Assembly (NCBI RefSeq): GCF_023008545.1
Contig: NZ_CP095397.1
Span: forward strand, 930,001-994,000
Length of the DNA stretch: 64,000 nt
Origin: Natribaculum luteum
GTDB taxonomy: Archaea; Halobacteriota; Halobacteria; Halobacteriales; Natrialbaceae
Direction of reading: 5' to 3'
A program made the position numbers and the translations under genes. Below the pieces are notes generated by a model. It searched no databases. It saw nothing but the letters and a program-made list of their open reading frames with translations, and was not told where the DNA came from. Positions 53,333-62,259 of this stretch are shown here, piece by piece. Position 1 is the stretch's first letter, and each line of letters opens with the position of its first letter.

Positions 53333-54040
53333 TCATCGGCGCACCCCACACTGTTCTGCGCCGACGTCGATCCCGAACTCGACGGATTCGCCTTGCCACT
53401 CGTTGCTGACGGCTGTCGCAGTCCGCCAGGCGATGCCGAGACAGAGCCGCTCGCCCTCCGGGAGACAGTCGTCGAGGCCGGGACGGAGGAGCAGCCCCTC
53501 CGTATCTGGACCGTACGCCTCGCCGAACTGGGCGAGCGAGCACTCGAGGTCGGGGTTCGCCGGCACCGTCGCGGTTCCGGCACAGCCGCCGATGCCGAAG
53601 ATCCCGGTGTCGTACCACAGCGAGACGTCGATCACCTCGCTCAGTCTTCCCGAGACGGACGGGAACAGCCGAACGCGGGCGTTCATCTCCTCGGCGACCA
53701 GTCCGATGCCGATCGTTCCCGAGTCCCCGGGGAGGACGTTCGTCTCCCGGACGAGGGGGCCGTGTGTCTCCACGTCGTAGTCGTCGACGTACTCCTCGAG
53801 CGGGCCGTCCCCGGTCTCGCCGGTCGACGTCGCGTTCGTCGGTTCGCCGTTGTAGGTGCTGTACCAGGCGACGCGGAGCCGGGGGCCGTCGTCGCCCGCC
53901 GTCTGTGCGTAGGTGTAGCTCGTGTACGCGGGTGCGTCAGCCGTGACGGACGCCCGTCTGACCCCGGCGGTCGCGATCGCGGTCGTGCCGACGCAGCCGA
54001 GTAGTTGTCGTCTTGTGATGGCGGAGATTCGTCGTGTCAC
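53333..54040 (-). CDS. SipW-cognate-like secreted protein (compact TasA-like)
   Basis: The 235-residue protein starts at GTG. It has ThrArgArgGlnLeuLeuGly (9-15), a short hydrophobic region, a degenerate cleavage box and AlaTrpTyrSerThrTyrAsnGly (about 60), which parallels AspTyrLysSerThrTyrThrGly in the vWA protein. The C-terminal strands ValGluPheGlyIleAspValGlyAlaGluGlnCys match the PheTyrAlaGluGln ending of the sister proteins. It is a compact beta-sandwich of the same family. It is second in the cluster order and 266 bp downstream of the vWA gene. Confidence 0.75.
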   Translation of the reverse strand: MTRRISAITRRQLLGCVGTTAIATAGVRRASVTADAPAYTSYTYAQTAGDDGPRLRVAWYSTYNGEPTNATSTGETGDGPLEEYVDDYDVETHGPLVRETNVLPGDSGTIGIGLVAEEMNARVRLFPSVSGRLSEVIDVSLWYDTGIFGIGGCAGTATVPANPDLECSLAQFGEAYGPDTEGLLLRPGLDDCLPEGERLCLGIAWRTATAVSNEWQGESVEFGIDVGAEQCGVRR

Positions 54041-54306
54041 TGTCTGTCCTCCGGTTGTTCGGTCGTCCAGTCGTGGCCGATCGTGGCTCGCCCTCGCGCC
54101 GGCCACGGCCCCCGTCGATGCCGGTGGTGGCACACCGACGGGGATATGAATGAGCACCGTACCGTCCGCGACCGATCACGGCAGGGTCGTGCTTCCGTCG
54201 AACGGGACGGGGCAAGACGGTCCTACCGTCACGGATGGGCCACCGAACCGCCCGTAACGTTCGCCCGAAACGTGCCGGCACGGGGCGTCGCTCGAGCGTC
54301 GTCGAC

Positions 54307-55788
54307 TCACTGCGCGCTCGAGTCGGCGGCGAACGGGTTCGTCGGGTCGTCGTTGTGACGAGATTGTTCGGCGTAGAACCCGACGTCGAACGAGACGGAG
54401 TCGGTCTGGACCTCGTTGCCGACGTCGATCGGCAGTTCCCACTCGAGGCCGATACACTGGGTCAGCCCGCCCGCGAACGGCTCGCGCGCCTCGCTGGACC
54501 GATTGCCGTCGAGTGCGACGCCCTCCGAGAGGTGCTCCATCGTCTCCCGGAGCGTCCCCTCGTAGATGAGCGTCTCGCCCGCGAGCGTCTCCGCGACCTG
54601 TGCGAACACCTGCTCGATGGCGGCGTCGTCCACCGCGAAGAACACGTGCTCGTCGGTCGGTTCGCTGGCGAACTCTTCGAGATCCGCCTGGGTGGTGCCG
54701 CCGACGCCGAGCGCGTAGGTCTCGGTTCCGGCATTTTTGACGGTGTCGCCCGCATTCGCGGGGGCCGTTCCCGCGTTGTTCTGTCCGTCCGTCAGGACGA
54801 CCATCACCCGGTTGTCGTGTGTGTAGTTCTCGAGGTCCGACTGTCCGGTGAGAAGGCCCTCGCCGATCGCGGTCGAACCCCCGTCGGCGGGCAACGAGTC
54901 GATCGCACTCTCGACGGAGGCGTAGTCGCCCGTCAGCGACTGGACGACCTGTGCACTCTCGTCGTACCCGGCGGCGCTGAAGAACGTGACGCCGACCTGA
55001 TTGTCGGGATCGCCCTCCGTGAGAATCTTCTCTGCGAGGGCCTTCGCGCCCGCGATCGTCTGCTGGTTGCGGCTTCCGGACATCGAGCCGGAGGCGTCGA
55101 GTACCAGTTCGACGCAGACGGGCCCGTCGTCGCCTCTACCGGGTTCGTAGACGTTGTCACAGTCCTCGTCGTACCACACTGTGACGTCGATCGCGTCGGC
55201 GAGCTGTCCCTCGCCGTCGGGGTCGTCCGTGGAGACGCCCATCGCTTCCAGCGCGTCGACCTCGGGTTCGGTGTAGCCGTTCTGGGCGTTCTCGGTGAGT
55301 TCGCCGGTCATCCACACCCACGCGGGGTTGTCGCAGATGTGGAAACTGATCGTCACCTCGCCCGAGTCGCCGGGCTTGACGTCCTCGAGTGTGAACACCG
55401 GGATCTCGTCGCCGTTGACGAGGTTGAGCTCCGGGTCACACAGGTCCAGCTCCTGGACCTTGGTGGTCCAGTCGAGCGAGCCCACGTCCGGCACCTCACC
55501 GGTCAGGTAGACGCCGTCGCCCAGGTCCTCCACGTCGAAGTCGGGGTACATCGCGTCCACCTCCGCGAGCCGTCCCGGCCCACCCGTGTACGTGGACTTG
55601 TAGTCGAGTTTCAGGTCGAGTTCGCCCGCACTCAGGCTGTTCCCCGCGAACCCCTCCCCGTCGGAGAAGTACGCCGTGGTTCCGAGCGCTGCACCCGCAG
55701 ACGCGACGCCGATCGCGCCGATCCCACCGAGGACGCGTCGGCGAGACAGTCCGATTCCGCTGTCGTCTCTCTCTCGTTCGTCAGTCAT
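54307..55788 (-). CDS. vWA domain nested in a SipW-cognate/TasA-like secreted protein
   Basis: The 493-residue exported protein has SerArgArgArgValLeuGly (15-21) and ThrAlaTyrPheSerAspGlyGlu (38-45), with GlyAsnSerLeuSerAlaGlyGluLeuAspLeu (49-59). The beta-sandwich runs to ValTrpTyrAspGluAspCysAspAsn (204-212). A vWA domain follows, with the MIDAS DASGSMS at 231-237 and the metal threonine/asp region ValLeuThrAspGlyGln (331-336). Then the sandwich resumes at ThrLeuIleTyrGluGlyThrLeuArg (406-414) and closes with PheTyrAlaGluGlnSerArgHis. The insertion of vWA inside the sandwich is the notable point. Confidence 0.88.
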   Translation of the reverse strand: MTDERERDDSGIGLSRRRVLGGIGAIGVASAGAALGTTAYFSDGEGFAGNSLSAGELDLKLDYKSTYTGGPGRLAEVDAMYPDFDVEDLGDGVYLTGEVPDVGSLDWTTKVQELDLCDPELNLVNGDEIPVFTLEDVKPGDSGEVTISFHICDNPAWVWMTGELTENAQNGYTEPEVDALEAMGVSTDDPDGEGQLADAIDVTVWYDEDCDNVYEPGRGDDGPVCVELVLDASGSMSGSRNQQTIAGAKALAEKILTEGDPDNQVGVTFFSAAGYDESAQVVQSLTGDYASVESAIDSLPADGGSTAIGEGLLTGQSDLENYTHDNRVMVVLTDGQNNAGTAPANAGDTVKNAGTETYALGVGGTTQADLEEFASEPTDEHVFFAVDDAAIEQVFAQVAETLAGETLIYEGTLRETMEHLSEGVALDGNRSSEAREPFAGGLTQCIGLEWELPIDVGNEVQTDSVSFDVGFYAEQSRHNDDPTNPFAADSSAQ

Positions 55789-56176
55789 GGTTGGTTGTCC
55801 CGAACGGCCGACGGACCCTCGCGAGTCGGCTGCCGTTCAGTCGTCGAAACAGGTGGTGTCTGCCCTCGTAGTTACGAGCCGACACGTCGGCGTCGAACGA
55901 GACGATCGATCCCTGACGGCCGCGTCGAATCGACGATTCGACCGTCGTACGGCCGTCCAACCGGGATCATCGTCCGCTCGATCGGGCCAGCAAGGTCGCC
56001 CTGCCGGGTTCACACCGACGACCTCGAGCGGCGGTACGGGTCCCGTGTCGGTCGCGACGCGACCGGTTCGACGCCCCTGCCAGCGCGAAAAGAAGCGGTA
56101 TCGCCGACGGTACGGTCCACATGCTGACGTGTGTCCAGTCGAGAGTCCCTCACGACAGGGGTACGCGCCGACGCCG
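55789..56176. other. Divergent intergenic region of the SipW cluster
   Basis: This 388-bp spacer separates the cluster from the divergent DUF7344 gene. I see no ORF of note. It contains two centred palindromes: GTCGAATC-GAC-GATTCGAC at 55924-55942 and CGGTCGC-GAC-GCGACCG at 56049-56065. These are candidate operators. No clear TATA box stands before the cluster's first ATG (55788). Confidence 0.45.
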
Positions 56177-56707
56177 ATGTTCAGAACCAACGTCCTTCCC
56201 GAAGGAGAAATCTACGACGTCCTCGCGAACAGCCGCCGCCGCGAGACGCTCCGGTACCTGACGGACTCGAGCGCCGGCTCGATCACGCTCCGGGAGCTCT
56301 CCGTCGCCATCGCCGCCGACGAAACCGGCCAGTCACCGCCCCCGAAAAGGGTTCGCGAGAGCGTCTACAACTCGCTTCACCAGACGCACCTGCCGAAACT
56401 CGACGAACTGGGTGTCGTCACGTACAATCGTGACTCGAGAACGGTGACGCTGCGCGAGCGGGCACGCGAGGTCGACCGCTATATGGAGGTGCTCACGCGC
56501 TACGGCGTCACCTGGAGCGAACTGTACCGCAGTCTCGGCGTCGTCTCGCTGCTCGTCGTCGTCGCCGCCTTGCTCGAGGTGCCGTTCGTAAGCGCGGTCG
56601 ATCCGTTGCTGTGGACGAGCGGCTTCCTCGCGCTGTTCGCCGGCGTGATCGCCTCCCAGCTCTGGTCGAACCGCTGGTACGTGCTCCAGGCACTTCGCCC
56701 CCGATAG
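56177..56707 (+). CDS. Membrane-anchored winged-helix regulator (DUF7344)
   Basis: The 176-residue protein has an N-terminal winged-helix region (about 8-105) with AspValLeuAlaAsnSerArgArgArgGluThrLeuArgTyrLeu. A SerValTyrAsnSerLeuHisGlnThrHisLeuProLysLeuAsp block follows, then two membrane helices (about 118-140 and 142-164) and a short cytoplasmic end. This is the DUF7344 arrangement. It may sense the membrane or export state and regulate the divergent SipW cluster; that is inference. A second copy lies at 58087. Confidence 0.85.
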   Translation: MFRTNVLPEGEIYDVLANSRRRETLRYLTDSSAGSITLRELSVAIAADETGQSPPPKRVRESVYNSLHQTHLPKLDELGVVTYNRDSRTVTLRERAREVDRYMEVLTRYGVTWSELYRSLGVVSLLVVVAALLEVPFVSAVDPLLWTSGFLALFAGVIASQLWSNRWYVLQALRPR

Positions 56708-56828
56708 CGATTCGCCAGCGCGTTCGTCGACGTAGGCGAGGCTGCACTGGCATCCAGAAACGGACACCGGCAGTCGAGAAGGGAAACCGGTCGGTTCCGA
56801 GTGGCCGTTCGTCCGAGCGCGACGCTGG

Positions 56829-57638
56829 CTACTCGTCCTCGAGTTCGGTGGGATCGACGTCCATCTCGAACAGCCGGGCGTCACACTCGACGCACGTGGC
56901 GGCGACGACGTCTCGACGCCGACAGCAGGATTCGACGACGTCCTGTGAGAGGGCAACCGTCCCGCCACAGGCCGGACAGTGCTCGATGAACAGCCGGAGC
57001 ATACCGAGCAGTTCCCACCTGAGCGCGAGCGGGTAGTGCTCCCAGTTCGGGTCCCACGCTGGGAGTTCTGCGGCTGCTGCTGCGTCGGCGACGCACGCGG
57101 CCCGCGACGGCCAGTTCGCCAGCTGGGCGTCGTCCGCCCACGCGACGACCGCCTGCGGGCGTTCGTCGAGTTCGAGGCGCGTCGAATCGACCTTCGCGAA
57201 CTGGCCGAGACTCTCCCGGATCTCCGTCTCGTCCGTCCAGTGGGCTTCGATCGAACGCTCCCACGTACCGGCAAACGCGCGGTCGAGTACCAGGTCGTCC
57301 GCGTCCGGATCGTCGACGACGACGCCAACCTCGAGTAACGACTCCGCCGGATCGCGTCGTTCCCGGTCGATCCGCGTCGGCGTCTCGTCGAACAGCGCGA
57401 GAAACCGATCGGGGACGTACCGCTTCGTGATCGTCGGCGTGCCTGGAATCAGGTAGCCACGGAAGTAGACGATCGTGACCGCCCCTGCAAACGTCGCCAC
57501 GCCCGCACCGACCGCGAGCGCACCGTCGATCTCGGCGACCGCGCTCGCGACCGCGATCGCAAGGACCGCGGCGATCACGAGGTTGAGAATCGTACAGGGA
57601 CGACACCGGTTTTCGCCCGTATACGAGGGGTGTTTCAT
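56829..57638 (-). CDS. Membrane protein with C-terminal zinc-binding cysteines, unknown family
   Basis: The 269-residue protein begins HisProSerTyrThrGlyGluAsnArgCysArgProCysThr, then has two membrane helices (about 18-35 and 42-58). The long soluble part ends with CysProAlaCysGly, a CysCys pair and CysValGluCys, which could bind one or two zinc ions. I do not recognise the family with certainty. The ATG at 57638 is chosen because the preceding in-frame residues are not part of the conserved start. It separates the two DUF7344 genes. Confidence 0.75.
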   Translation of the reverse strand: MKHPSYTGENRCRPCTILNLVIAAVLAIAVASAVAEIDGALAVGAGVATFAGAVTIVYFRGYLIPGTPTITKRYVPDRFLALFDETPTRIDRERRDPAESLLEVGVVVDDPDADDLVLDRAFAGTWERSIEAHWTDETEIRESLGQFAKVDSTRLELDERPQAVVAWADDAQLANWPSRAACVADAAAAAELPAWDPNWEHYPLALRWELLGMLRLFIEHCPACGGTVALSQDVVESCCRRRDVVAATCVECDARLFEMDVDPTELEDE

Positions 57639-58086
57639 CGCTTCCAGAGCCGCGTGTAACTGTGTGACGACGTACATACCACGCGTCGACACCCTCGAGA
57701 GGTAGTTGTATGCCCCCTACTCACTCGACTCGCCGTTCCTGCTGGTCACCAAACGGTGCTCCCGATCGGAAGCGCCGGCCGACGACGACCGACTCGATCA
57801 CCGGACGTCCCAAACAGAAATGTAAAAATTTAATACATACTCGAATACGTACACTCTGGATAGTATCGCCAGCGGTTTGGACAGCCTACCGGCCGGTTAC
57901 CAGCGCGTGGAAGTCGATGCCATCACATTAATCTCTTGATATCTACATGAATTAACTACGTACAATATATAGAAAAATAAGTTCTATCTCCTGACTGCAT
58001 ACCGGCACGTCCTTTTGTATAATCATAAAGATACAGAATATAACAACGAAAACACATATGTTATTCTGAATCTGTACACTGTTCTC
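57639..58086. other. AT-rich intergenic region between the zinc membrane protein and the second DUF7344 gene
   Basis: The first 180 bp are host-like. From about 57815 to 58085 the region is strikingly AT-rich for this genome (TAAAAATTTAATACATAC; TACAATATATAGAAAAATAAG; TTTTGTATAATCATAAAG). No gene is seen. It may carry several promoters or mark acquired DNA or an old insertion site. Confidence 0.55.
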
Positions 58087-58665
58087 ATGGGGGGCGAGGC
58101 TATGGCCAGCGCGGAACAGACTACAGAAGCGGACGAATCGACACCACCGGACGGCGAGTCGCTCTCGAGAGACACGGTCTTTCAGACGCTCTCGAACCGT
58201 CGTCGCCGTCGCGCACTCCGGTACTTGATCCAGCATCGAAACGACGAAACGGTTCGGATGCGCGACCTCTCCGAGTGGATCGCCGCGGAGGAAAACGGCG
58301 TCTCGAGGGGGCAAGTGACGTACAAACAGCGAAAGCGGGTGTACACGTCGCTGTACCAGTCACACCTGCCGGCGCTGCACAGAGACGGGATCGTCGACTA
58401 CGACCGTGCCAGGGGAACGGTGTCGTTGACGCCTGTCGCCACCGAGTTCGACACGTACCTCGAGACGACATCGGAGAACGACCGTTCGTGGAGCACGTAC
58501 TGGCTCGGACTCGGCGTAACCGCCGTCACGGTCTCGGTCGTCGCCTTGCTTGGCGTCGTGCCGGCTCTCTCGAGAACCAGCCACCTCCTCGCGGTCGCGA
58601 TCTCGCTCGCGCTGTTCGCGTCCGCCGTCGTCTTCGCCAGCGTCGGAGGGCGTGACAGCAGCTGA
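58087..58665 (+). CDS. Second membrane-anchored winged-helix regulator (DUF7344)
   Basis: The 192-residue protein has the same design as the 56177 protein: ArgAspThrValPheGlnThrLeuSerAsnArgArgArg, then a conserved ArgValTyrThrSerLeuTyrGlnSerHisLeuProAlaLeu block and two C-terminal helices (about 140-158 and 163-182). The start may also be the ATG at 58102 (187 residues). It follows a long AT-rich promoter region and is 96 bp upstream of mutS, same strand. Target genes are unknown. Confidence 0.85.
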   Translation: MGGEAMASAEQTTEADESTPPDGESLSRDTVFQTLSNRRRRRALRYLIQHRNDETVRMRDLSEWIAAEENGVSRGQVTYKQRKRVYTSLYQSHLPALHRDGIVDYDRARGTVSLTPVATEFDTYLETTSENDRSWSTYWLGLGVTAVTVSVVALLGVVPALSRTSHLLAVAISLALFASAVVFASVGGRDSS

Positions 58666-58761
58666 AGGCCGAGACAGTTCCGCGGTCGCGGTGCTACGAT
58701 CGCGGACCACTTTCACCGCGGAACCCGCAGGACTTTTGCGCTCGAGGGCCACTGGCCCAGT

Positions 58762-61383
58762 ATGACCGAGGCGACGGGTATCGTCGGAGAGTTCCTCTCG
58801 TTGAAAGAGGAGACGGACGCGGAGTTGTTGGCGATGCAGTGTGGCGACTTCTACGAGTTCTTCGACGAGGACGCCGAGATCGTCGGCGACGAACTCGATC
58901 TCAAGGTGTCACAGAAGTCCTCCCACGGCTCGTCGTATCCGATGGCCGGGGTGCCGGTCGACGACCTCACCCCCTACCTCAAGGCGCTCGTCGAGCGCGG
59001 CTACCGCGTGGCGGTCGCCGACCAGTACGAGACCGAAAGCGGCCACGCCCGCGAGATCGTCCGGGTCGTCACGCCGGGTACCTTGCTCGAGACGAGCGAC
59101 GCCGACGCCCAGTACCTCGCGGCCGTCGTCGAGGGCTCGAGCGGGACCTACGGACTGGCGTTCGCGGACGTGACGACCGGTCGCTTTCTCGTCGCGGGAG
59201 CGACCGACGCAGACGAGGTGCTGACGGAACTGTACCGGTTCGGCCCGGTCGAGATCCTGCCCGGTCCCGAGGCGCGAAACGACGACGACCTGCTGAGCCG
59301 GGTACGAGAGCGGACCGACGCGACGCTCACGCTCCACGACGCGGAGGCATTCGCCCCAAAGCGGGCGACCCACGTCGTCCGGGAGCAGTTCGGCCGCGAG
59401 ACGATCGACCGGCTCGCCGTCTCCGATCCGGCGATCGCCGCCGCGGGGGCCGTCCTCGCCTACGTCGAGGAGACCGGCGCGGGCGTGCTGGCCTCGATGA
59501 CCCGCATCCAGGCCCACCACGGCGACGACCACGTCACTCTCGACGCGACCACTCAGCGTAACCTCGAGTTGAGCGAGACGATGCACGGCGGTAGCGAGGG
59601 CTCGCTGTTCGCGACGATCGACCACACCGTGACGAGCGCGGGCGGTCGTCTGCTCAAGGAGTGGCTCTGTCGCCCCCGGCGCTCGCTGTCGACGCTCGAG
59701 CGACGCCAGGAGAGCGTCGCCGCGCTCTCGACGGCCGCACTCGCCCGCGACGAGATCCGCGAGACGCTGGGTGAGGCCTACGACCTGGAACGGCTGGCCT
59801 CGAAGGCGACCCACGGCAGCGCCGACGCTCGGGATCTGCTCGCCGTTCGAGATACCCTCGCCGTCCTGCCGGCGCTGGCAGATGCTATCGAGGCGGAGCC
59901 TGCGCTTTCCGACTCGCCGCTCACCGAGATCGTCGACCGGCCAGACCGCGAGGCGGCCGCCGACTTACACGACGCGCTCGCGGACGCCCTCGCCGAGGAC
60001 CCCCCGTCGACGGTGACCCAGGGCGGCCTGCTCGAGCGCGGCTACGACGACGAACTCGACGAGGTGATCGACCGCCACGAGGAGGTCCGGGAGTGGCTCG
60101 ACACCCTCGCCGACCGCGAGAAACGCCAGCACGGCCTCAGTCACGTCACCGTCGACCGGAACAAGACCGACGGTTACTACATCCAGGTCGGCAAGTCCGC
60201 CGCCGACGGGGTTCCGGACCACTACGAGCAGATCAAGACACTGAAAAATTCCAAGCGATTTACGACCGAAGAACTCGAGGAGAAAGAACGCGAGATCCTG
60301 CGACTCGAGGAGCGACGCGGCGACCTCGAGTACGAACTTTTCTGTGAACTCCGCGAGGCGGTCGCGGGTCGTGCGGAACTGCTCCAGGACGTCGGCCGGG
60401 CGCTGGCGACCGTCGACGCACTGGCGAGTCTGGCGACCCACACGGCGGAAAACCGCTGGGTACGACCCGACCTCCACCGGGGCGAGGACCTCGAGATCGA
60501 CCAGGGTCGCCACCCGGTCGTCGAACAGACCACGGAGTTCGTCCCGAACGACGTGCGAATGGACGACGACCGGGGCTTTCTCGTCGTGACGGGGCCCAAC
60601 ATGTCGGGGAAGTCGACGTACATGCGCCAGGTGGCGCTGATCGTCCTGCTCGCGCAGGTGGGCAGTTTCGTCCCGGCTCGAGACGCGTCGATCGGCCTCG
60701 TCGACGGCATCTTCACGCGCGTCGGGGCGCTCGACGAACTCGCGCAGGGTCGGTCGACGTTCATGGTCGAGATGAGCGAACTCTCGAACATCCTCCATAC
60801 GGCAACGGAGGAGTCACTCGTCATCTTAGACGAGGTCGGACGGGGGACGGCGACCTACGACGGCATCTCGATCGCGTGGGCCGCCACGGAGTACCTGCAC
60901 AACGAGATCCGGGCGAAGACGCTCTTTGCGACCCACTACCACGAGCTGACGGGGCTGGCAGAACACCTCCCCCGGGTCGCGAACGTCCACGTCGCGGCTG
61001 ACGAACGAGACGGCGACGTCACCTTCCTGCGCACGGTCAGAGACGGCCCGACCGACCGCAGCTACGGCATCCACGTCGCCGACCTCGCGGGCGTCCCCGA
61101 ACCCGTCGTCGACCGGGCGCGGGACGTCCTGGAACGGCTGCGCGAGGAGAAGGCCATCGAGGCGAAAGGCGGCGGCTCGAGCGACCCCGTCCAGACCGTC
61201 TTCGACGTCTCGAGCGGGCAGTTTCGCGGGCCGGCCAACGCCGACGGTGGCGATCCGACGTCCGACCGCGATCCAGAACTCGAGGAGATCGTCGAGGACC
61301 TCGAGTCGATCGACGTCAACGCGACGCCGCCGGTCGAGTTGATGGCGAAAGTCCAGGAGTGGCAGCGGCGGCTAAAGGAGTGA
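58762..61383 (+). CDS. mutS: DNA mismatch repair protein MutS
   Basis: The 873-residue mismatch-recognition ATPase. The N-terminal GlyAspPheTyrGluPhePhe carries the Phe-x-Glu clamp that intercalates at mismatches. The core and clamp domains follow. The ATPase has Walker A GlyProAsnMetSerGlyLysSerThr (about 611-620), a Walker B with IleLeuAspGluValGlyArgGlyThr (about 690-700) and a helix-turn-helix at the end. Length and motifs are complete. MutL is not in the window, so its partner is located elsewhere. Confidence 0.95.
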   Translation: MTEATGIVGEFLSLKEETDAELLAMQCGDFYEFFDEDAEIVGDELDLKVSQKSSHGSSYPMAGVPVDDLTPYLKALVERGYRVAVADQYETESGHAREIVRVVTPGTLLETSDADAQYLAAVVEGSSGTYGLAFADVTTGRFLVAGATDADEVLTELYRFGPVEILPGPEARNDDDLLSRVRERTDATLTLHDAEAFAPKRATHVVREQFGRETIDRLAVSDPAIAAAGAVLAYVEETGAGVLASMTRIQAHHGDDHVTLDATTQRNLELSETMHGGSEGSLFATIDHTVTSAGGRLLKEWLCRPRRSLSTLERRQESVAALSTAALARDEIRETLGEAYDLERLASKATHGSADARDLLAVRDTLAVLPALADAIEAEPALSDSPLTEIVDRPDREAAADLHDALADALAEDPPSTVTQGGLLERGYDDELDEVIDRHEEVREWLDTLADREKRQHGLSHVTVDRNKTDGYYIQVGKSAADGVPDHYEQIKTLKNSKRFTTEELEEKEREILRLEERRGDLEYELFCELREAVAGRAELLQDVGRALATVDALASLATHTAENRWVRPDLHRGEDLEIDQGRHPVVEQTTEFVPNDVRMDDDRGFLVVTGPNMSGKSTYMRQVALIVLLAQVGSFVPARDASIGLVDGIFTRVGALDELAQGRSTFMVEMSELSNILHTATEESLVILDEVGRGTATYDGISIAWAATEYLHNEIRAKTLFATHYHELTGLAEHLPRVANVHVAADERDGDVTFLRTVRDGPTDRSYGIHVADLAGVPEPVVDRARDVLERLREEKAIEAKGGGSSDPVQTVFDVSSGQFRGPANADGGDPTSDRDPELEEIVEDLESIDVNATPPVELMAKVQEWQRRLKE

Positions 61384-61413
61384 TCGCCGGAGTACGAACG
61401 AGACGAACACCGA

Positions 61414-62259
61414 TCAGAGATCCGTCCCGTTGAACGTGACGTAGCCGATCGCAAGCGGAACGACGATCCAGAGCGCGAGCACGGCGAACCCGATCGCCGG
61501 GGTCGCGTAGAAGGCGTCGAAACCGGCAGCCTGCGTCTGCGCGTTGGCTTCGTCTGCGACGTCCGGCAACAGCGCGACGAGCGCCGAGAAGTACGCCGAA
61601 GACGGTGGGATCTGCATCACGACGTACATCCAGTCGGGCTGTTGCTGGGGGAGCGAGAACCCGTTGACGACGTAGACGACGGCGAGTGGCACCACGTCCC
61701 AGGCCAGTTCGAACACGACGAAGAAGCCAAGCGCCAGCGTCGTCGCCCGCGACGTCGAACCCGTCGTCGCCGAGAGGCCGACGACGATCGTCGCGTAGAC
61801 GACGGCGAAGACCACCGCGGCGAGGACGAACGTCACCAGCGGGACGACGTCGACCGTCCCGAGCAGCGCGGCGCCGAAGCCGAGTCCGACCAGGAGTCCG
61901 ACCCCGAGCGTGGCGGCGATCACGGCACCCCGACCGAGCACCTTGCCGACGAACACGTCGCCTCGAGTGTGCGGGAGTGCGAGCAACAGCTTGATGCTAC
62001 CGAGTTCGCGCTCACCGGCGACGGACTTGTACCCGACGATGATCGCAGCCAGCGCGACGAACAGCCCGGTGATCCCCGCCAGGAAGAACAACAGTCCGGC
62101 GAACGACACCTCTCCCGTCGCACCGGACGCCTCGGGGAGTTCGACGTACGCGTACGTCGTCAGCACCGAGAACAGCACGAACACGGCCAGCAGCGCCCAC
62201 AGCGCACGCGACTGGACCGCGTCCCGGAAATCCTTCTTGGCGACGGCGACCCAGCTCAT
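61414..62259 (-). CDS. ABC-2 type transporter permease (second exporter)
   Basis: The 281-residue protein has about six hydrophobic segments and the GlyGluArgGluLeuGlySerIleLys motif. The C-terminal LeuTrpIleValValProLeuAlaIleGlyTyr and AspLeu end matches the first exporter's permease, so the two systems are paralogous. It overlaps the ATPase gene through ATGA (62256-62259). Substrate unknown. Confidence 0.88.
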   Translation of the reverse strand: MSWVAVAKKDFRDAVQSRALWALLAVFVLFSVLTTYAYVELPEASGATGEVSFAGLLFFLAGITGLFVALAAIIVGYKSVAGERELGSIKLLLALPHTRGDVFVGKVLGRGAVIAATLGVGLLVGLGFGAALLGTVDVVPLVTFVLAAVVFAVVYATIVVGLSATTGSTSRATTLALGFFVVFELAWDVVPLAVVYVVNGFSLPQQQPDWMYVVMQIPPSSAYFSALVALLPDVADEANAQTQAAGFDAFYATPAIGFAVLALWIVVPLAIGYVTFNGTDL

